NCBI RefSeq assembly: GCF_029257255.1 | Contig: NZ_JARICI010000036.1 | Coordinates: 1 to 64,000 of the forward strand | Direction: 5' to 3' | Origin: Sporosarcina sp. | GTDB taxonomy: Bacteria; Bacillota; Bacilli; Bacillales_A; Planococcaceae | DNA: 64,000 nt | Part shown: in pieces, positions 1 through 9,018 of the stretch | Numbering within the stretch: the first letter of the stretch is position 1 | Layout of the letters: the number at the start of each line of letters is the position of its first letter | Made by a program: the position numbers and the translations under genes | Notes under the pieces: generated by a model | What the model was told of the DNA's origin: nothing | Seen by the model: only the letters and a program-made list of their open reading frames with translations | Database searches by the model: none

Positions 1-77
<77 letters not shown>

Positions 78-143
78 TTTGTTTTAGCGACAAACTCTAT
101 TATACATGACTGATTTAATAAGTCAACTACTTTTTTTAAAAAA

Positions 144-219
144 TGGTGAGCCGTACAGGATTCGAACCTGTGACCCTCTGATTAAAAGTCAGATGCTCTA
201 CCAACTGAGCTAACGGCTC
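144..219 (-). tRNA. tRNA-Lys (anticodon UUU)
   Basis: The minus strand gives acceptor GAGCCGT pairing with ACGGCTC, D-arm TAGCTCAGTTGGTAGAGC, anticodon loop CTTTTAA (anticodon TTT) and T-loop GGTTCGAATCC. The terminal CCA is encoded. It sits between tRNA-Gln and tRNA-Leu in one cluster. Confidence 0.97.
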
Positions 220-248
220 GTTTTAAAATAAAAACGATGTAATGGAAA

Positions 249-323
249 TGGCTGGGGTAGCTGGATTCGAACCAACGAATGACGGAGTCAAAGTCCGTTG
301 CCTTACCGCTTGGCTATACCCCA
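249..323 (-). tRNA. tRNA-Gln (anticodon UUG)
   Basis: The minus strand shows acceptor TGGGGTA pairing with TACCCCA, anticodon stem ACGGA/TCCGT around loop CTTTGAC (anticodon TTG), T-arm and an encoded CCA. The U1-A72 type first pair is normal for bacterial tRNA-Gln. Confidence 0.97.
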
Positions 324-372
324 TTGATAATCTGTTAAACAGATCTCCAGGCATTCATTCTATTTACTAAAG

Positions 373-444
373 TGACCCCTACGGGATTCGAACCCGTGAT
401 ACCGCCGTGAAAGGGCGGTGTCTTAACCGCTTGACCAAGGGGCC
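373..444 (-). tRNA. tRNA-Glu (anticodon UUC)
   Basis: The minus strand shows acceptor GGCCCCT pairing with AGGGGTC (one G-U), anticodon stem CCGCC/GGCGG around CTTTCAC (anticodon TTC) and T-arm ACGGGTTCGAATCCCGT. No CCA is encoded: the discriminator A is followed by CTT, so the end must be added post-transcriptionally. It is first in the cluster, about 55 bp below the promoter. Confidence 0.97.
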
Positions 445-507
445 TAAGTTTTATTGTCCAGCAAACTGATGTGCGATTTGTTTCGCTTGTCTCAGTCGAC
501 TTTTCCT

Positions 508-536
508 ATTATAGACAGGCCTGTCCTGTTCGTCAA
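508..536 (-). promoter_or_regulatory. Strong SigA-type promoter of the tRNA cluster
   Basis: On the minus strand TTGACG is separated by exactly 17 bp from a perfect TATAAT, pointing at tRNA-Glu and the three tRNAs behind it. The spacer contains the perfect 12-bp palindrome GACAGGCCTGTC next to the -10 box. No other start signal is seen between it and the tRNAs. Confidence 0.88.
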
Positions 537-628
537 CCTTTTTTATCAATCTTTTTTTATAAAACTTTCATGATCTCGCAAAAACATTGATTCTATAGGG
601 TTTATAGCGCTAAATCTTTAGGTGTTTT

Positions 629-706
629 TTAAAATACGTTTGGGGCATTTCCTATCAGGCATGCAAGAGTATTATGCAAAAGGTTTTCTATTTCTGGTTT
701 CATCAT
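629..706 (-). CDS. Possible very short ORF (24-25 codons), unproven
   Basis: A minus-strand frame begins with two consecutive ATG codons and ends TAA 25 codons later. AAAGGT stands 3 nt before the first ATG and 6 nt before the second, a usable ribosome binding site. The peptide contains LACLIGN; an ACLIG motif is also found in ComX pheromone precursors, but ComX proteins are about twice as long and no comQ or comP is visible here. It lies between the tRNA promoter and the end of the SprT-like gene. It could be chance; coding is not shown. Confidence 0.25.
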   Translation of the reverse strand: MMKPEIENLLHNTLACLIGNAPNVF

Positions 707-725
707 CTGACCTTTCTACATAAAT

Positions 726-768
726 AAAGAGACAAACATAAAAATCTCACTTCCATGCTTGTCTCTTT
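726..768 (-). terminator. Possible terminator after the SprT-like gene
   Basis: AAAGAGACAA and TTGTCTCTTT form a perfect 10-bp stem with a 23-nt loop just past the stop codon of the SprT-like gene. The loop is long and the T-tract on the minus strand is short and interrupted, so efficiency is uncertain. Confidence 0.45.
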
Positions 769-773
769 TCTGT

Positions 774-1226
774 TTATTCTTCTTTCACAATTTCCCCTGC
801 GCATTTACCGCAGCGATATTTCTTGCAGTCCATACGTCTTCTCCTACGGTATTCACAGCCGCAAGATGTACAGCGATATAAATGAACAGCTGCGCTTCTC
901 ACCTTTGGTTCAGCCAGAGGTTTACAGTGGCGCGGTGAATCTGTTATTTTCAGTAGATTTCTGAAATCTGCATCGCCGTGCTTGTAACCTTTGCCTTCTA
1001 AATGCAGGTGATAGTGACAGAGTTCATGTTTGACGATCCCTACAAGCTCTTGTTCATCGTGCATTTGCACAACAAGCGGATTAATTTCTATAAAATGGTT
1101 ACCCAGTTTATAGCGCCCGCCTGTCGTGCGCAACCGTTTATTGAAAATAGCCTGATGGCGAAATGGTTTATGAAAGATGTCGAGTGAAATGTGCTCGACT
1201 AGTTCCTGTAATTGTTCATCCGACAT
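774..1226 (-). CDS. ydcK: SprT-like zinc metalloprotein (YdcK type)
   Basis: This 150-residue protein has the SprT-like architecture: a HELCH zinc-binding motif (HExxH type) near residue 67 with a following helix rich in His, and a C-terminal zinc ribbon of two CxxC knuckles (about residues 119-122 and 139-142). The family has a protease-like fold; the substrate in Bacillales is not known. An ATG two codons upstream lies only 3 nt from the GGGG of the ribosome binding site, whereas the chosen ATG is 9 nt away and gives the length I recall for B. subtilis YdcK. It follows tex by 14 bp and probably shares its transcript. The position between tex and a tRNA cluster matches B. subtilis. Confidence 0.88.
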   Translation of the reverse strand: MSDEQLQELVEHISLDIFHKPFRHQAIFNKRLRTTGGRYKLGNHFIEINPLVVQMHDEQELVGIVKHELCHYHLHLEGKGYKHGDADFRNLLKITDSPRHCKPLAEPKVRSAAVHLYRCTSCGCEYRRRRRMDCKKYRCGKCAGEIVKEE

Positions 1227-1240
1227 AATCATTTACCCCT

Positions 1241-3397
1241 TTATTTGTTCAAAGGAACCATGGAAAGTGCAATTCGGCCTTTTTGACGATCAACTGAATC
1301 AATCCAAACGGTGACGATATCGCCGGAAGCTACGACATCTAATGGATGCTTAACGAAGCCTTTTTTCAATTTGGAAATATGGACAAGGCCGTCTTCCGAT
1401 ACTCCTATGTCTACGAATGCGCCGAAATCCACTACATTGCGTACAGTTCCTTGCATTTCCATTCCTTCGTGCAGATCTTTAATATCCAAAACATCCGCTT
1501 TTAAGAGCGGCTGAGGATAGTCGTCACGAGGATCACGGTTAGGCCGCTGTAATGTATTGATAATATCCTGAAGAGTGATTACCCCTACATCCAGCTGAGC
1601 GGCTAATTGGGATAGATTCATATTTGCTAATGCTTGTGTTGCCTCATCAGTACCCAGTTGTTTTTTATTCAGCCCCGCTTCTTTTAGAACTGCTTCCGCA
1701 ATCTTATAGCTCTCTGGGTGAATTCCAGTTGTGTCAAACGGCTCTTTCGATTCAGGAATACGCAGGAATCCGATTGCCTGCTCATACGTTTTCAAACCGA
1801 GTCGCGGCACTTTCTTCAAATCTGTGCGTTTTTCGAACTTGCCAGCTTCTTCTCTCGCTTTAACGATATTTTCCGCCACTGCTTTAGATAATCCTGACAC
1901 ATACTGTAATAAAGAGGAAGAAGCCGTATTGACATTGACGCCCACTCGGTTCACTGCTGTCTCTACTACGAACGACAATGATTCCGACAAGTTTTTCTTA
2001 GCTACGTCATGCTGGTACTGACCTACCCCTATGGAACCCGGATCAATTTTCACCAGCTCAGATAGCGGATCTTGCAAGCGGCGGGCGATAGATACCGCAC
2101 TTCGCTGCTCTACTTGTAAATCAGGAAACTCTTCTCTAGCTTGCGGTGATGCAGAGTAGACACTGGCTCCCGCTTCATTGACTATAACGTATGAAACCGG
2201 TTTATCAGATTCTTTAATGATGTCAACGATGAACTTCTCGGATTCCCGTGAAGCTGTCCCGTTGCCGATCGCGATGATGGAAATCGGATATTTCTCCAAT
2301 AAATCATTAATTATTTTTTTAGATGCTTCCTTTTGCTGCTTCGGCGGATGAGGATAGATGACGGAAATATCATGGAGCTTTCCTGTCTCATCCACGACTG
2401 CCAGCTTGCATCCCGTTCGGAAAGCAGGGTCGAGGCCAAGAACCGTTCTGCCTTTTAGCGGCGGCTGCAATAGCAGACTGCGAAGATTTTCCGAGAATAC
2501 ATGGATGGCTTGTGTTTCTGCTTTTTCCGTCAGCGCTGCACGCACTTCTCTCTCAATAGAAGGAGCGATTAATCGTTTGAATGAATCTTCCAGCGCTTCT
2601 TTTATATAAGGGGCCGATGGCGAGCTTGTCCGTTTGAGATATGTACGCTCTAAATCCCCAACAATACGCTCAGTGGGAAAAGTCACGCTGACACGCAATA
2701 CATCCTCTTTTTCTCCGCGATTGATCGCCAATACTCTGTGAGGAACGATTTTATTCAACGGTTCTGAGTAATCATAATAGTTTTCAAAAACATTACGCTC
2801 ATCTTCTGCACCTTTTTTCAGATTCGCTGTCAGATGCCCAGAAACCCAAGAAACTTTACGTATTTTTTCACGCATCGATGCATCCTCTGAAACTCGTTCT
2901 GCCAGAATGAACTTGGCACCTTCCAGAGCATCTTCTGCTGTATTTACTTCTTTTTCAGGATTAATATAGTTTTGCGCTGTCTGTTCAATTGCTTCATTAG
3001 TTTGCATCATTATTTGATCCGCCAATGGCTCTAAACCATTTTCAATGGCTATCATTGCTTTCGTTCTGCGTTTCTGTTTATACGGACGATAGAGGTCCTC
3101 GATTCGCTGTAGAACCGTAGCTTTTTCAATATCAGCTTTGAGCTGATCACTGAGTTTGCCCTGTTCTTCAATTAAGCGGATAACTTCTTCTTTTCGTTGC
3201 TCTAGCGATTTTACGTAATGATAAGAGTCTTCTATGTCTTTTATTTGGACTTCATCTAATGAACCCGTTGCTTCTTTTCGATATCGGGCAATGAAAGGTA
3301 CTGTGTTACCTTCTTCTAATAGTGCGATAACGCTTGCAGTTTGACGTTTGCCAATACCCGCCCTGCTCGCAGTTGCTTCCATAAGATCAATCGACAA
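1241..3397 (-). CDS. tex: Tex family RNA-binding protein (transcription accessory)
   Basis: About 718 residues, the usual length of Tex/YdcI. Visible are the N-terminal helical region, the YqgF-like RNase H fold beginning around GRTVLGLDPAFRTGCK (near residue 320), helix-hairpin-helix segments near 500-560 and a C-terminal S1 domain starting about GMEMQGTVRNVVDFGAFVDIG (near 645). Tex binds nucleic acid and is linked to transcription and stress or toxin expression in several bacteria; its role in Bacillus is poorly known. I place the start at a TTG 8 nt after AGGG; an in-frame GTG three codons upstream lies within 1 nt of that ribosome binding site. The gene follows the sigB operon and its terminator and precedes the SprT-like gene. 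Confidence 0.93.
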   Translation of the reverse strand: MSIDLMEATASRAGIGKRQTASVIALLEEGNTVPFIARYRKEATGSLDEVQIKDIEDSYHYVKSLEQRKEEVIRLIEEQGKLSDQLKADIEKATVLQRIEDLYRPYKQKRRTKAMIAIENGLEPLADQIMMQTNEAIEQTAQNYINPEKEVNTAEDALEGAKFILAERVSEDASMREKIRKVSWVSGHLTANLKKGAEDERNVFENYYDYSEPLNKIVPHRVLAINRGEKEDVLRVSVTFPTERIVGDLERTYLKRTSSPSAPYIKEALEDSFKRLIAPSIEREVRAALTEKAETQAIHVFSENLRSLLLQPPLKGRTVLGLDPAFRTGCKLAVVDETGKLHDISVIYPHPPKQQKEASKKIINDLLEKYPISIIAIGNGTASRESEKFIVDIIKESDKPVSYVIVNEAGASVYSASPQAREEFPDLQVEQRSAVSIARRLQDPLSELVKIDPGSIGVGQYQHDVAKKNLSESLSFVVETAVNRVGVNVNTASSSLLQYVSGLSKAVAENIVKAREEAGKFEKRTDLKKVPRLGLKTYEQAIGFLRIPESKEPFDTTGIHPESYKIAEAVLKEAGLNKKQLGTDEATQALANMNLSQLAAQLDVGVITLQDIINTLQRPNRDPRDDYPQPLLKADVLDIKDLHEGMEMQGTVRNVVDFGAFVDIGVSEDGLVHISKLKKGFVKHPLDVVASGDIVTVWIDSVDRQKGRIALSMVPLNK

Positions 3398-3486
3398 TAC
3401 AACCACCCTTTCTTCTTTCCATATAATAGCATAGGTTCAACGTATATTCCCGTTAAAACGGTCGGGGTTATTCGGCAAAATGCGCA

Positions 3487-3518
3487 CATAAAAACCCGCC
3501 TCAACTTAATGAAGCAGG
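3487..3518 (-). terminator. Terminator at the end of the sigB operon
   Basis: On the minus strand CCTGCTTC pairs fully with GAGGCGGG (three G-U pairs) across a loop that contains the rsbX stop codon, followed directly by TTTTT. The stem overlaps the last codons of rsbX. It would separate the sigB operon from tex. Confidence 0.6.
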
Positions 3519-4102
3519 CTGGCCGCGATGAATGTCGCGTCGTCATTATCGTCAATTGTCTTTTCAATTTTCTTGTACAATTGATATGGCGTAGAGTTTT
3601 CCTGAAGGTATTTCTTCGGGCTTCGCAGACTGACACCATCCGAATGCAAAAAGAATCGATCGTTCTTGTTATAAGGATAACGCTGTGTGCGAAGTGATTG
3701 CGGACGTCCTGATAAGTAACCCATGACTGGTAACGGATAAATCATCTGACCATTTGATTGCAGAATATATATACGGATATTGCCGACACAACTATATTCC
3801 AAAGTTTGTTGAGCAAAATAAACTTTTACAATACCGACCGCCGCGCCACGCTTATGGAACATCAGCTTATTGCAGCGCAGTAACAAATCGTCAGGTGATT
3901 CATGATGATACTTTTTCAAGACTTCCGGAATTACCTGAGCAGATTCCATGGCATCTGTACCACTTCCCAGACCGTCTGCAATTGCACAAATGAAATAGTC
4001 TTCTTCTGAATGAATGTAGTAGGCATCCCCAGAATCTTTATTCCCCTTTTTTGACTGTTGATAGATATACGCTTCTACATATTCATTCTCAAAGGTTTCC
4101 AC
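3506..4102 (-). CDS. rsbX: RsbX, PP2C phosphatase of the SigB pathway
   Basis: This 198-residue PP2C/SpoIIE-type phosphatase carries the metal-binding IADGLGSGTDA segment near residue 40. In B. subtilis RsbX dephosphorylates RsbS (and RsbR) in the stressosome, resetting the sensor after stress. It is the last gene of the operon, as in Bacillus, and its ATG overlaps the sigB stop (shared position at 4102), so it is translationally coupled to sigB. Because it lies downstream of the internal SigB promoter it would rise with SigB activity and act as negative feedback. Confidence 0.9.
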   Translation of the reverse strand: METFENEYVEAYIYQQSKKGNKDSGDAYYIHSEEDYFICAIADGLGSGTDAMESAQVIPEVLKKYHHESPDDLLLRCNKLMFHKRGAAVGIVKVYFAQQTLEYSCVGNIRIYILQSNGQMIYPLPVMGYLSGRPQSLRTQRYPYNKNDRFFLHSDGVSLRSPKKYLQENSTPYQLYKKIEKTIDDNDDATFIAASLLH

Positions 4103-4861
4103 TACTTTGCACCACCACTTGTTAATATTACTTCCTGAAGTTTCTTAATTGCTTTTCGCTGAAGTCTCGATACATGCATTTGAGAGATATCCAGCAATTC
4201 TCCAGCTTCTTTCTGACTCATCTGGTCAATATATGTATACTGGATAATCTGTCGTTCGCGTTCACTCAGAACGTTCAATGCATTCATTACAAGCATCCGC
4301 TGATCTGTTTTTTCAAATCCGTCATCTGTTTCGCCTATAATATCCAGCAGGGTAATCGTCCCACCTTCTGAATCGGCATCGAGCGTATGGTCAATAGACA
4401 ATGCCTGATAGCTTCTACCCATTTCCATTGCTTCTAACACTAGTTCTTCATCTGTTTCAAGGTACTCAGCTATTTCGTATACCATTGGCGAGCGTTGGAA
4501 TTCTGTTGTCAAGGCTTCAACTGCCGCTTTAATTTTCGGTCCTAGTTCTTTAATACGTCTAGGCACGTGGACAGCCCATGTTTTATCGCGCAGAAAACGT
4601 TTGATTTCACCAATAATTGTAGGAACCGCAAATGCCTCAAAACTTCTGCCTTGCTCCGGATCGTAACGGCGAATTGCACCTAATAACCCAAGCATTCCTG
4701 CCTGAACGATATCTTCATGGTGGGATTGGCCACGTGAATATTTTCGCGCAATCGAATGAACTAATCGTTCATAATGAAGGACTAGCTCTGTCTGTGCATG
4801 GTCGTCATTCGTTTCTTGGTATTCATGAATCCATTGAATGACTTGTTTTTTCGTTTCCTTA

Positions 4862-4887
<26 letters not shown>
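4102..4887 (-). CDS. sigB: RNA polymerase sigma factor SigB (general stress)
   Basis: This is a 261-residue sigma-70 family group 3 factor. Region 2 is recognised by SIARKYSRGQSHHEDIVQAGMLGLLGAIRRYDP (given here only as landmark: starts near residue 50), followed by the region 3 segment around VHVPRRIKELGPKI and a region 4 helix-turn-helix ending in QMSQKEAGELLDISQMHVS near residue 225. It is held inactive by RsbW. The start overlaps the end of rsbW by 26 bp, consistent with coupling. Two well-matched SigB-type promoters elsewhere in the window (38751-38775 and 34741-34765) suggest local targets. Confidence 0.95.
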
Positions 4888-5321
<434 letters not shown>

Positions 5322-5338
<17 letters not shown>

Positions 5339-5663
5339 GTTCGCCACCTTCAACTTGTTCTATCTGCATAATGTCGCTCAGACCTGTAATTTCAAATAAG
5401 CGATAGAGGCGCTGATTAAGCCCTTTGATCACTAATTTCCCGTTATGCGCAGTGATTTCTTTGTAAAAACCAACAAATACACCTAAACCGGTACTATCCA
5501 TATAATTCACTTCGGATAAATCCAGTTCCACATCCATACCTTCAGCCTGCTCTATTTGCGCCAAACGTTCTTTCAACTTTGGTGCTGTATAAATATCAAT
5601 TTCTCCAATGATTTTAAAATTATGGACTAAGTCCTTGTCAACTTGCTCAACTTGTAAATTCAT
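5322..5663 (-). CDS. rsbV: RsbV, anti-anti-sigma factor
   Basis: This is a 113-residue STAS-domain protein. The segment YMDSTGLGVFVGFYKE carries the conserved serine that RsbW phosphorylates. When RsbU dephosphorylates it, RsbV sequesters RsbW and frees SigB. It is the first gene behind the SigB-type promoter at 5740-5764, so rsbV-rsbW-sigB-rsbX form the autoregulated half of the operon. A GGGTG ribosome binding site stands 5 nt before the ATG. Confidence 0.94.
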
Positions 5664-5739
5664 TTCGCCACCCCGATCGGTTTCTCTATTTTTTCAATTC
5701 ATGTGCATCCCACGTAACTTGCTGCACACTTCTTGTTTT

Positions 5740-5764
5740 ATACCCGCTTTCCAAATCTCTAAAC
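5740..5764 (-). promoter_or_regulatory. SigB-dependent promoter upstream of rsbV
   Basis: On the minus strand GTTTAG is followed after 13 bp by GGGTAT, a close match to the SigB consensus I recall (GTTTAA, 12-14 bp, GGGTAA). The -35 box starts 3 bp past the rsbU stop. The position is that of the known autoregulatory promoter in B. subtilis. Function is inferred from sequence and synteny. Confidence 0.85.
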
Positions 5765-5766
5765 CT

Positions 5767-6771
5767 TTACTTCGTTTTTTTTAAGATAACTAATGTGAAA
5801 TCATCACGAAGCTTATAGTCTTGCATTTTGGAAAGTTCGTTAAATAAATAATCGACCATTGCCTGCGCATTTTCTGTCTTTACATCCAGCAGCAAATCTT
5901 CAATTACATCCATTTCAATAAAGCCTTCTTCGGTTCTCGTTTCACTTACTCCATCTGTCATGATGACGATAAAGTCGTCTTCCTCAAGCTGAACTCCACG
6001 TTCTTCGTACACTGCCTCTTCTTTTACTCCAAGCAGAAGGCCCTTACTTTCTAGCAGACTAAACTTCTTTTCAGCGGCACTATAAAAAAGTGCCGGCTCA
6101 TGCCCTGCCGACGAATAGCGAAACGTTGCTGTGTCCGCATGATACTTGCCGTAAAACATAGAGATAAACATTGAATCCGATATACTTTGTTCAATCATTT
6201 TATTGATGAAACTTAAAACTTCTGACGGATCTCTCTTTTCATAGCGTAAGCTGTCCATCCCGAACTTGACCATGGACATATGCATGGCTGCAGACATCCC
6301 TTTTCCTATAATGTCTGCAACTGCCATGCAGACTTCATTGGAAGTTTCATTAAGGAAGTAAACGTAATCACCGTTCATTTGCTTTGCAGGTTTGGATATC
6401 CAACCAATATCCAGACCCTTCGCCTCAGGGGTCGCTGTCTGCAACAGTGTATTCTGCATTCTCACCGCAATGTCCATTTCCATTTGGATGGCTTCTTGTT
6501 TGCGGATCAAACTTTGATGCTCTTGCAAAGCCAGTCCATAATGAATCATCATCTCTATCAAAAAATCAAAAGAAACGCTGACATCAGAAGGTAAATCTTT
6601 TATTAATTCTTCAATAGAATTTTTGTGAATACTGATTACATCTTCAGGCGCGATATTCTTATCGATAAAACTGCGGCTGAACTGCTGGCCCAGATAGAGA
6701 TCTTTTTCTCCCTGGGAATGCAGAAAATTCTTTAGCATTTGTTTATATTGTTCCCCAGCCTCCTGCGGCAA
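5767..6771 (-). CDS. rsbU: RsbU, RsbV-P phosphatase
   Basis: This is a 334-residue protein, near the 335 I recall for B. subtilis RsbU. The N-terminal helical part (about 1-110) is the RsbT-binding domain; the C-terminal SpoIIE/PP2C domain has the metal-binding VADIIGKGMSAAMHMSMVKF segment near 185 and IVIMTDGVSE near 290. RsbT activates it to dephosphorylate RsbV. The start is a TTG preceded by GAGG; length and alignment support it. It is separated from rsbV only by the SigB promoter. Confidence 0.92.
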   Translation of the reverse strand: MPQEAGEQYKQMLKNFLHSQGEKDLYLGQQFSRSFIDKNIAPEDVISIHKNSIEELIKDLPSDVSVSFDFLIEMMIHYGLALQEHQSLIRKQEAIQMEMDIAVRMQNTLLQTATPEAKGLDIGWISKPAKQMNGDYVYFLNETSNEVCMAVADIIGKGMSAAMHMSMVKFGMDSLRYEKRDPSEVLSFINKMIEQSISDSMFISMFYGKYHADTATFRYSSAGHEPALFYSAAEKKFSLLESKGLLLGVKEEAVYEERGVQLEEDDFIVIMTDGVSETRTEEGFIEMDVIEDLLLDVKTENAQAMVDYLFNELSKMQDYKLRDDFTLVILKKTK

Positions 6772-6784
6772 TGTTCCTCAACTC

Positions 6785-7186
6785 CTAGTGCAACCATTTC
6801 GTCGCTGTAATGGTAGTGCCAACACCCACTTCAGTTTCGACACGGAAATCATCCATTAGCCTTTTGACTCCTGGCATACCTGCTCCCAGCCCACCGGAAG
6901 TCGTAAAGCCGTCTTCCATGACTTTCTGCAAATCTGCAATTCCCGGTCCTTCATCTGACGCGGTAATGATCAATCCGGCCCGCGTACCTACCCGTACCGG
7001 CTCAATCTCAATCTTGCCTTTCCCGGCATAAAGATATATGTTTCTCGCTAACTCACTTATAGCAGTAGTGATCCTCGCTTGGTCCACCGTTCCAAACCCC
7101 GTACTTTTCGCTTCGTTACGGCCAAGCTGTCTCGCTGCAACAATGTCCCATTCCGTATTGATCTCTATAGAAGACCTGTGGTTCAT
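6785..7186 (-). CDS. rsbT: RsbT, stressosome switch kinase
   Basis: This 133-residue GHKL kinase shows the N-box ISELARNIYLYAG near residue 48 and the G-box SDEGPGIADL plus TSGGLGAGMPGVKRLMDDF near 80-110. RsbT phosphorylates RsbS and RsbR, leaves the stressosome and binds RsbU. Length equals the B. subtilis protein I recall. GGAGG lies 7 nt before the ATG. It follows rsbS with only 2 bp between stop and start. Confidence 0.94.
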   Translation of the reverse strand: MNHRSSIEINTEWDIVAARQLGRNEAKSTGFGTVDQARITTAISELARNIYLYAGKGKIEIEPVRVGTRAGLIITASDEGPGIADLQKVMEDGFTTSGGLGAGMPGVKRLMDDFRVETEVGVGTTITATKWLH

Positions 7187-7188
7187 GG

Positions 7189-7551
7189 TCAGGCCTCCAA
7201 TTCTCTAGTCAATTTCTCTAGCCCGTTTTCTAAGTCTAAAGCTGTTGTCACGTTCTCCAATCGGATGCCCAGTTCAATCAGCGTAATCGCTACAGAGGGC
7301 TGAATACCCGTGATGACTACTTTTGCGCCCATCAAGCTTGTCATATGAATTACGTCGCCCAGTACTTTGGCGATAAATGAATCAATGAAGTCAATCGGCG
7401 TTAAGTCAATTACAACTCCGCGGGCAGAGGTTTTATGCAATTGATCTAATAAATCTTCCTGGAATTGAAGAGCTGTCTGATCATCCAGCTCCACTTGAAT
7501 GGATACGATTAATGTGTCTTTTAGTTTAAGAATCGGTATTCGCATCTTCAT
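7189..7551 (-). CDS. rsbS: RsbS, stressosome scaffold STAS protein
   Basis: This 120-residue single STAS-domain protein includes [14 protein letters not shown] near residue 57, where the serine corresponds to the RsbT phosphorylation site. With RsbR it forms the large cytoplasmic stressosome that holds RsbT in unstressed cells. GGAGGAAG precedes the ATG. It lies 1 bp after rsbR and 2 bp before rsbT. Confidence 0.93.
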   Translation of the reverse strand: MKMRIPILKLKDTLIVSIQVELDDQTALQFQEDLLDQLHKTSARGVVIDLTPIDFIDSFIAKVLGDVIHMTSLMGAKVVITGIQPSVAITLIELGIRLENVTTALDLENGLEKLTRELEA

Positions 7552-7552
7552 A

Positions 7553-8380
7553 CTACTCTTCCTCCTCCACTATCGTACGACCTGTCATTTCCAGCGCCTT
7601 TTGCATACCGCGCCGCAATGTGCTCGTTGTTGAAAAGTCTGTCAGATTAATACCTAGTGTCACGATTGTCTGTGCGATTTCAGGACGGATACCGACCAGC
7701 ATACATTTAGCGCCTACCAGACGTACTGCATCTGCGGCTTGAATAATATGGTGTGCAACCATTGTGTCTACTACAGGGACACCTGTGATATCGAGCAATA
7801 CAACTTCCGCCCGTTGCTTGACGACACCTTCAAGCAAGTTTTCCATAATTAATTTCGCACGCTCTGTATCGATTGTTCCGACTAATGGCATGACAGATAT
7901 TTTATCGAATACTGGAATTAAAGAAGCCGACAATTCCTGCAACGCAATTTTCTGCAGGCTGTCCGTACGTTCCCATTTCGTTGAGTATTCTTCAATAATA
8001 CTTTCACGCAAAGGATTAATCCAGCGTGAGAAAATCCCAACACCTTGCCGCAAATTTGCATCTGATAAAATACCCTGCTCGAAAAACAATTCATAAACCA
8101 CAGATGAAAACGTATCAATTGCCCGGTTAATAAATTTAATTGACCAGCCGAAATGTATGATTTTCTCAGTAAACTCGTCCAAACGTTCTTTATCTACTTT
8201 TTCACGGTCAGATAAATTCGAAGTCATTAATTCCGTAAATTCTCTGCTCGTCGTATCCACCACACTGGCTGGCATTAAATCTAAAAAGCGTTCAGAAAAG
8301 TTATCTTTCATTTGCTCTATCCATCGGCTCGTAATGATATCTATATTTTCTGATATCCCTTTTCTCATAACCTCGTTCAT
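7553..8380 (-). CDS. rsbR: RsbR, stressosome sensor protein
   Basis: This is a 275-residue protein with an N-terminal non-heme globin-like helical domain (about 1-130), a linker helix and a C-terminal STAS domain. In the STAS domain [17 protein letters not shown] and [12 protein letters not shown] hold the two threonines phosphorylated by RsbT in B. subtilis RsbRA. It is the first gene of the eight-gene operon. Only this one RsbR paralogue occurs in the window. Confidence 0.93.
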   Translation of the reverse strand: MNEVMRKGISENIDIITSRWIEQMKDNFSERFLDLMPASVVDTTSREFTELMTSNLSDREKVDKERLDEFTEKIIHFGWSIKFINRAIDTFSSVVYELFFEQGILSDANLRQGVGIFSRWINPLRESIIEEYSTKWERTDSLQKIALQELSASLIPVFDKISVMPLVGTIDTERAKLIMENLLEGVVKQRAEVVLLDITGVPVVDTMVAHHIIQAADAVRLVGAKCMLVGIRPEIAQTIVTLGINLTDFSTTSTLRRGMQKALEMTGRTIVEEEE

Positions 8381-8416
8381 GGCTATTTGTTCCTCCCTAC
8401 ATCTTCAGTTATCTCT

Positions 8417-8445
8417 ATTGTAACGAAAATTCGTATAAACTACAT
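8417..8445 (-). promoter_or_regulatory. Candidate promoter of the rsbR operon
   Basis: A TACAAT -10 box lies about 37 bp before the rsbR start on the minus strand; the hexamer 17 bp upstream (ATGTAG) is a poor -35. It is the best SigA-like candidate between the toxin gene terminator and rsbR. Confidence 0.4.
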
Positions 8446-8555
8446 GTATTTTGCGGTTTTTTTATCAACAAAGCTCCCCCGAAGAAAATGCTAGAACCGC
8501 TCCGAGTGCCTGTCCCATGACTTTTACAACGATTTCAAGTTGCTATATTCATCTA

Positions 8556-8598
8556 TACTAAAAAGAAAACACTATAACCTATTGGTTATAGTGTTTTC
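8556..8598 (-). terminator. Terminator after ndoA
   Basis: A perfect 15-bp stem (8565-8579 with 8584-8598) closes a 4-nt loop. On the minus strand it is followed by TTTTT, so it ends transcription coming from ndoAI-ndoA and insulates the rsbR operon. Confidence 0.9.
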
Positions 8599-8663
8599 GA
8601 GTAAGCAGCCATATATCTTGCTGTTGTCTGCGTGTGTGAAAAACTGTAAGTAGAATATGTATG

Positions 8664-9014
8664 CTAAAATTTAATGAGTCCGAAGCTTACTTGCAGCGCT
8701 TCGTCAACCTGCTTCATTAACGTCTCATCTAAGTGTGTAATTTTGTCTGTGAGCCTGGACTTGTCGATGGTGCGGACTTGCTCGAGCAGGATCACTGAAT
8801 CCCGCTCGAATCCATGCCGTGCCGCTGTAATTTCGACATGTGTCGGCAATTTTGCTTTTTGTATCTGCGCAGTAATGGCTGCTACGATTACTGTAGGACT
8901 GAACCGGTTTCCTATATCATTCTGAATGATCAAAACCGGCCGTGTCCCTCCCTGCTCAGAACCGACTACAGGTGACAAATCTGCAAAAAAGACGTCTCCG
9001 CGTTTAATTGCCAA
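8664..9014 (-). CDS. ndoA: NdoA (EndoA/MazF family) mRNA endoribonuclease toxin
   Basis: A 116-residue MazF/PemK toxin starting [20 protein letters not shown] after the initiator, with the family RPVLIIQND segment and the C-terminal [11 protein letters not shown]. MazF toxins of this type cleave mRNA at short motifs (UACAU in B. subtilis). The frame is open further upstream, but GGAGG lies 8 nt before the chosen TTG and this gives exactly the B. subtilis length. It begins 4 bp after the antitoxin stop, so the pair is co-transcribed. Location beside the rsb operon matches Bacillus. Confidence 0.94.
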   Translation of the reverse strand: MAIKRGDVFFADLSPVVGSEQGGTRPVLIIQNDIGNRFSPTVIVAAITAQIQKAKLPTHVEITAARHGFERDSVILLEQVRTIDKSRLTDKITHLDETLMKQVDEALQVSFGLIKF

Positions 9015-9018
9015 CTTT

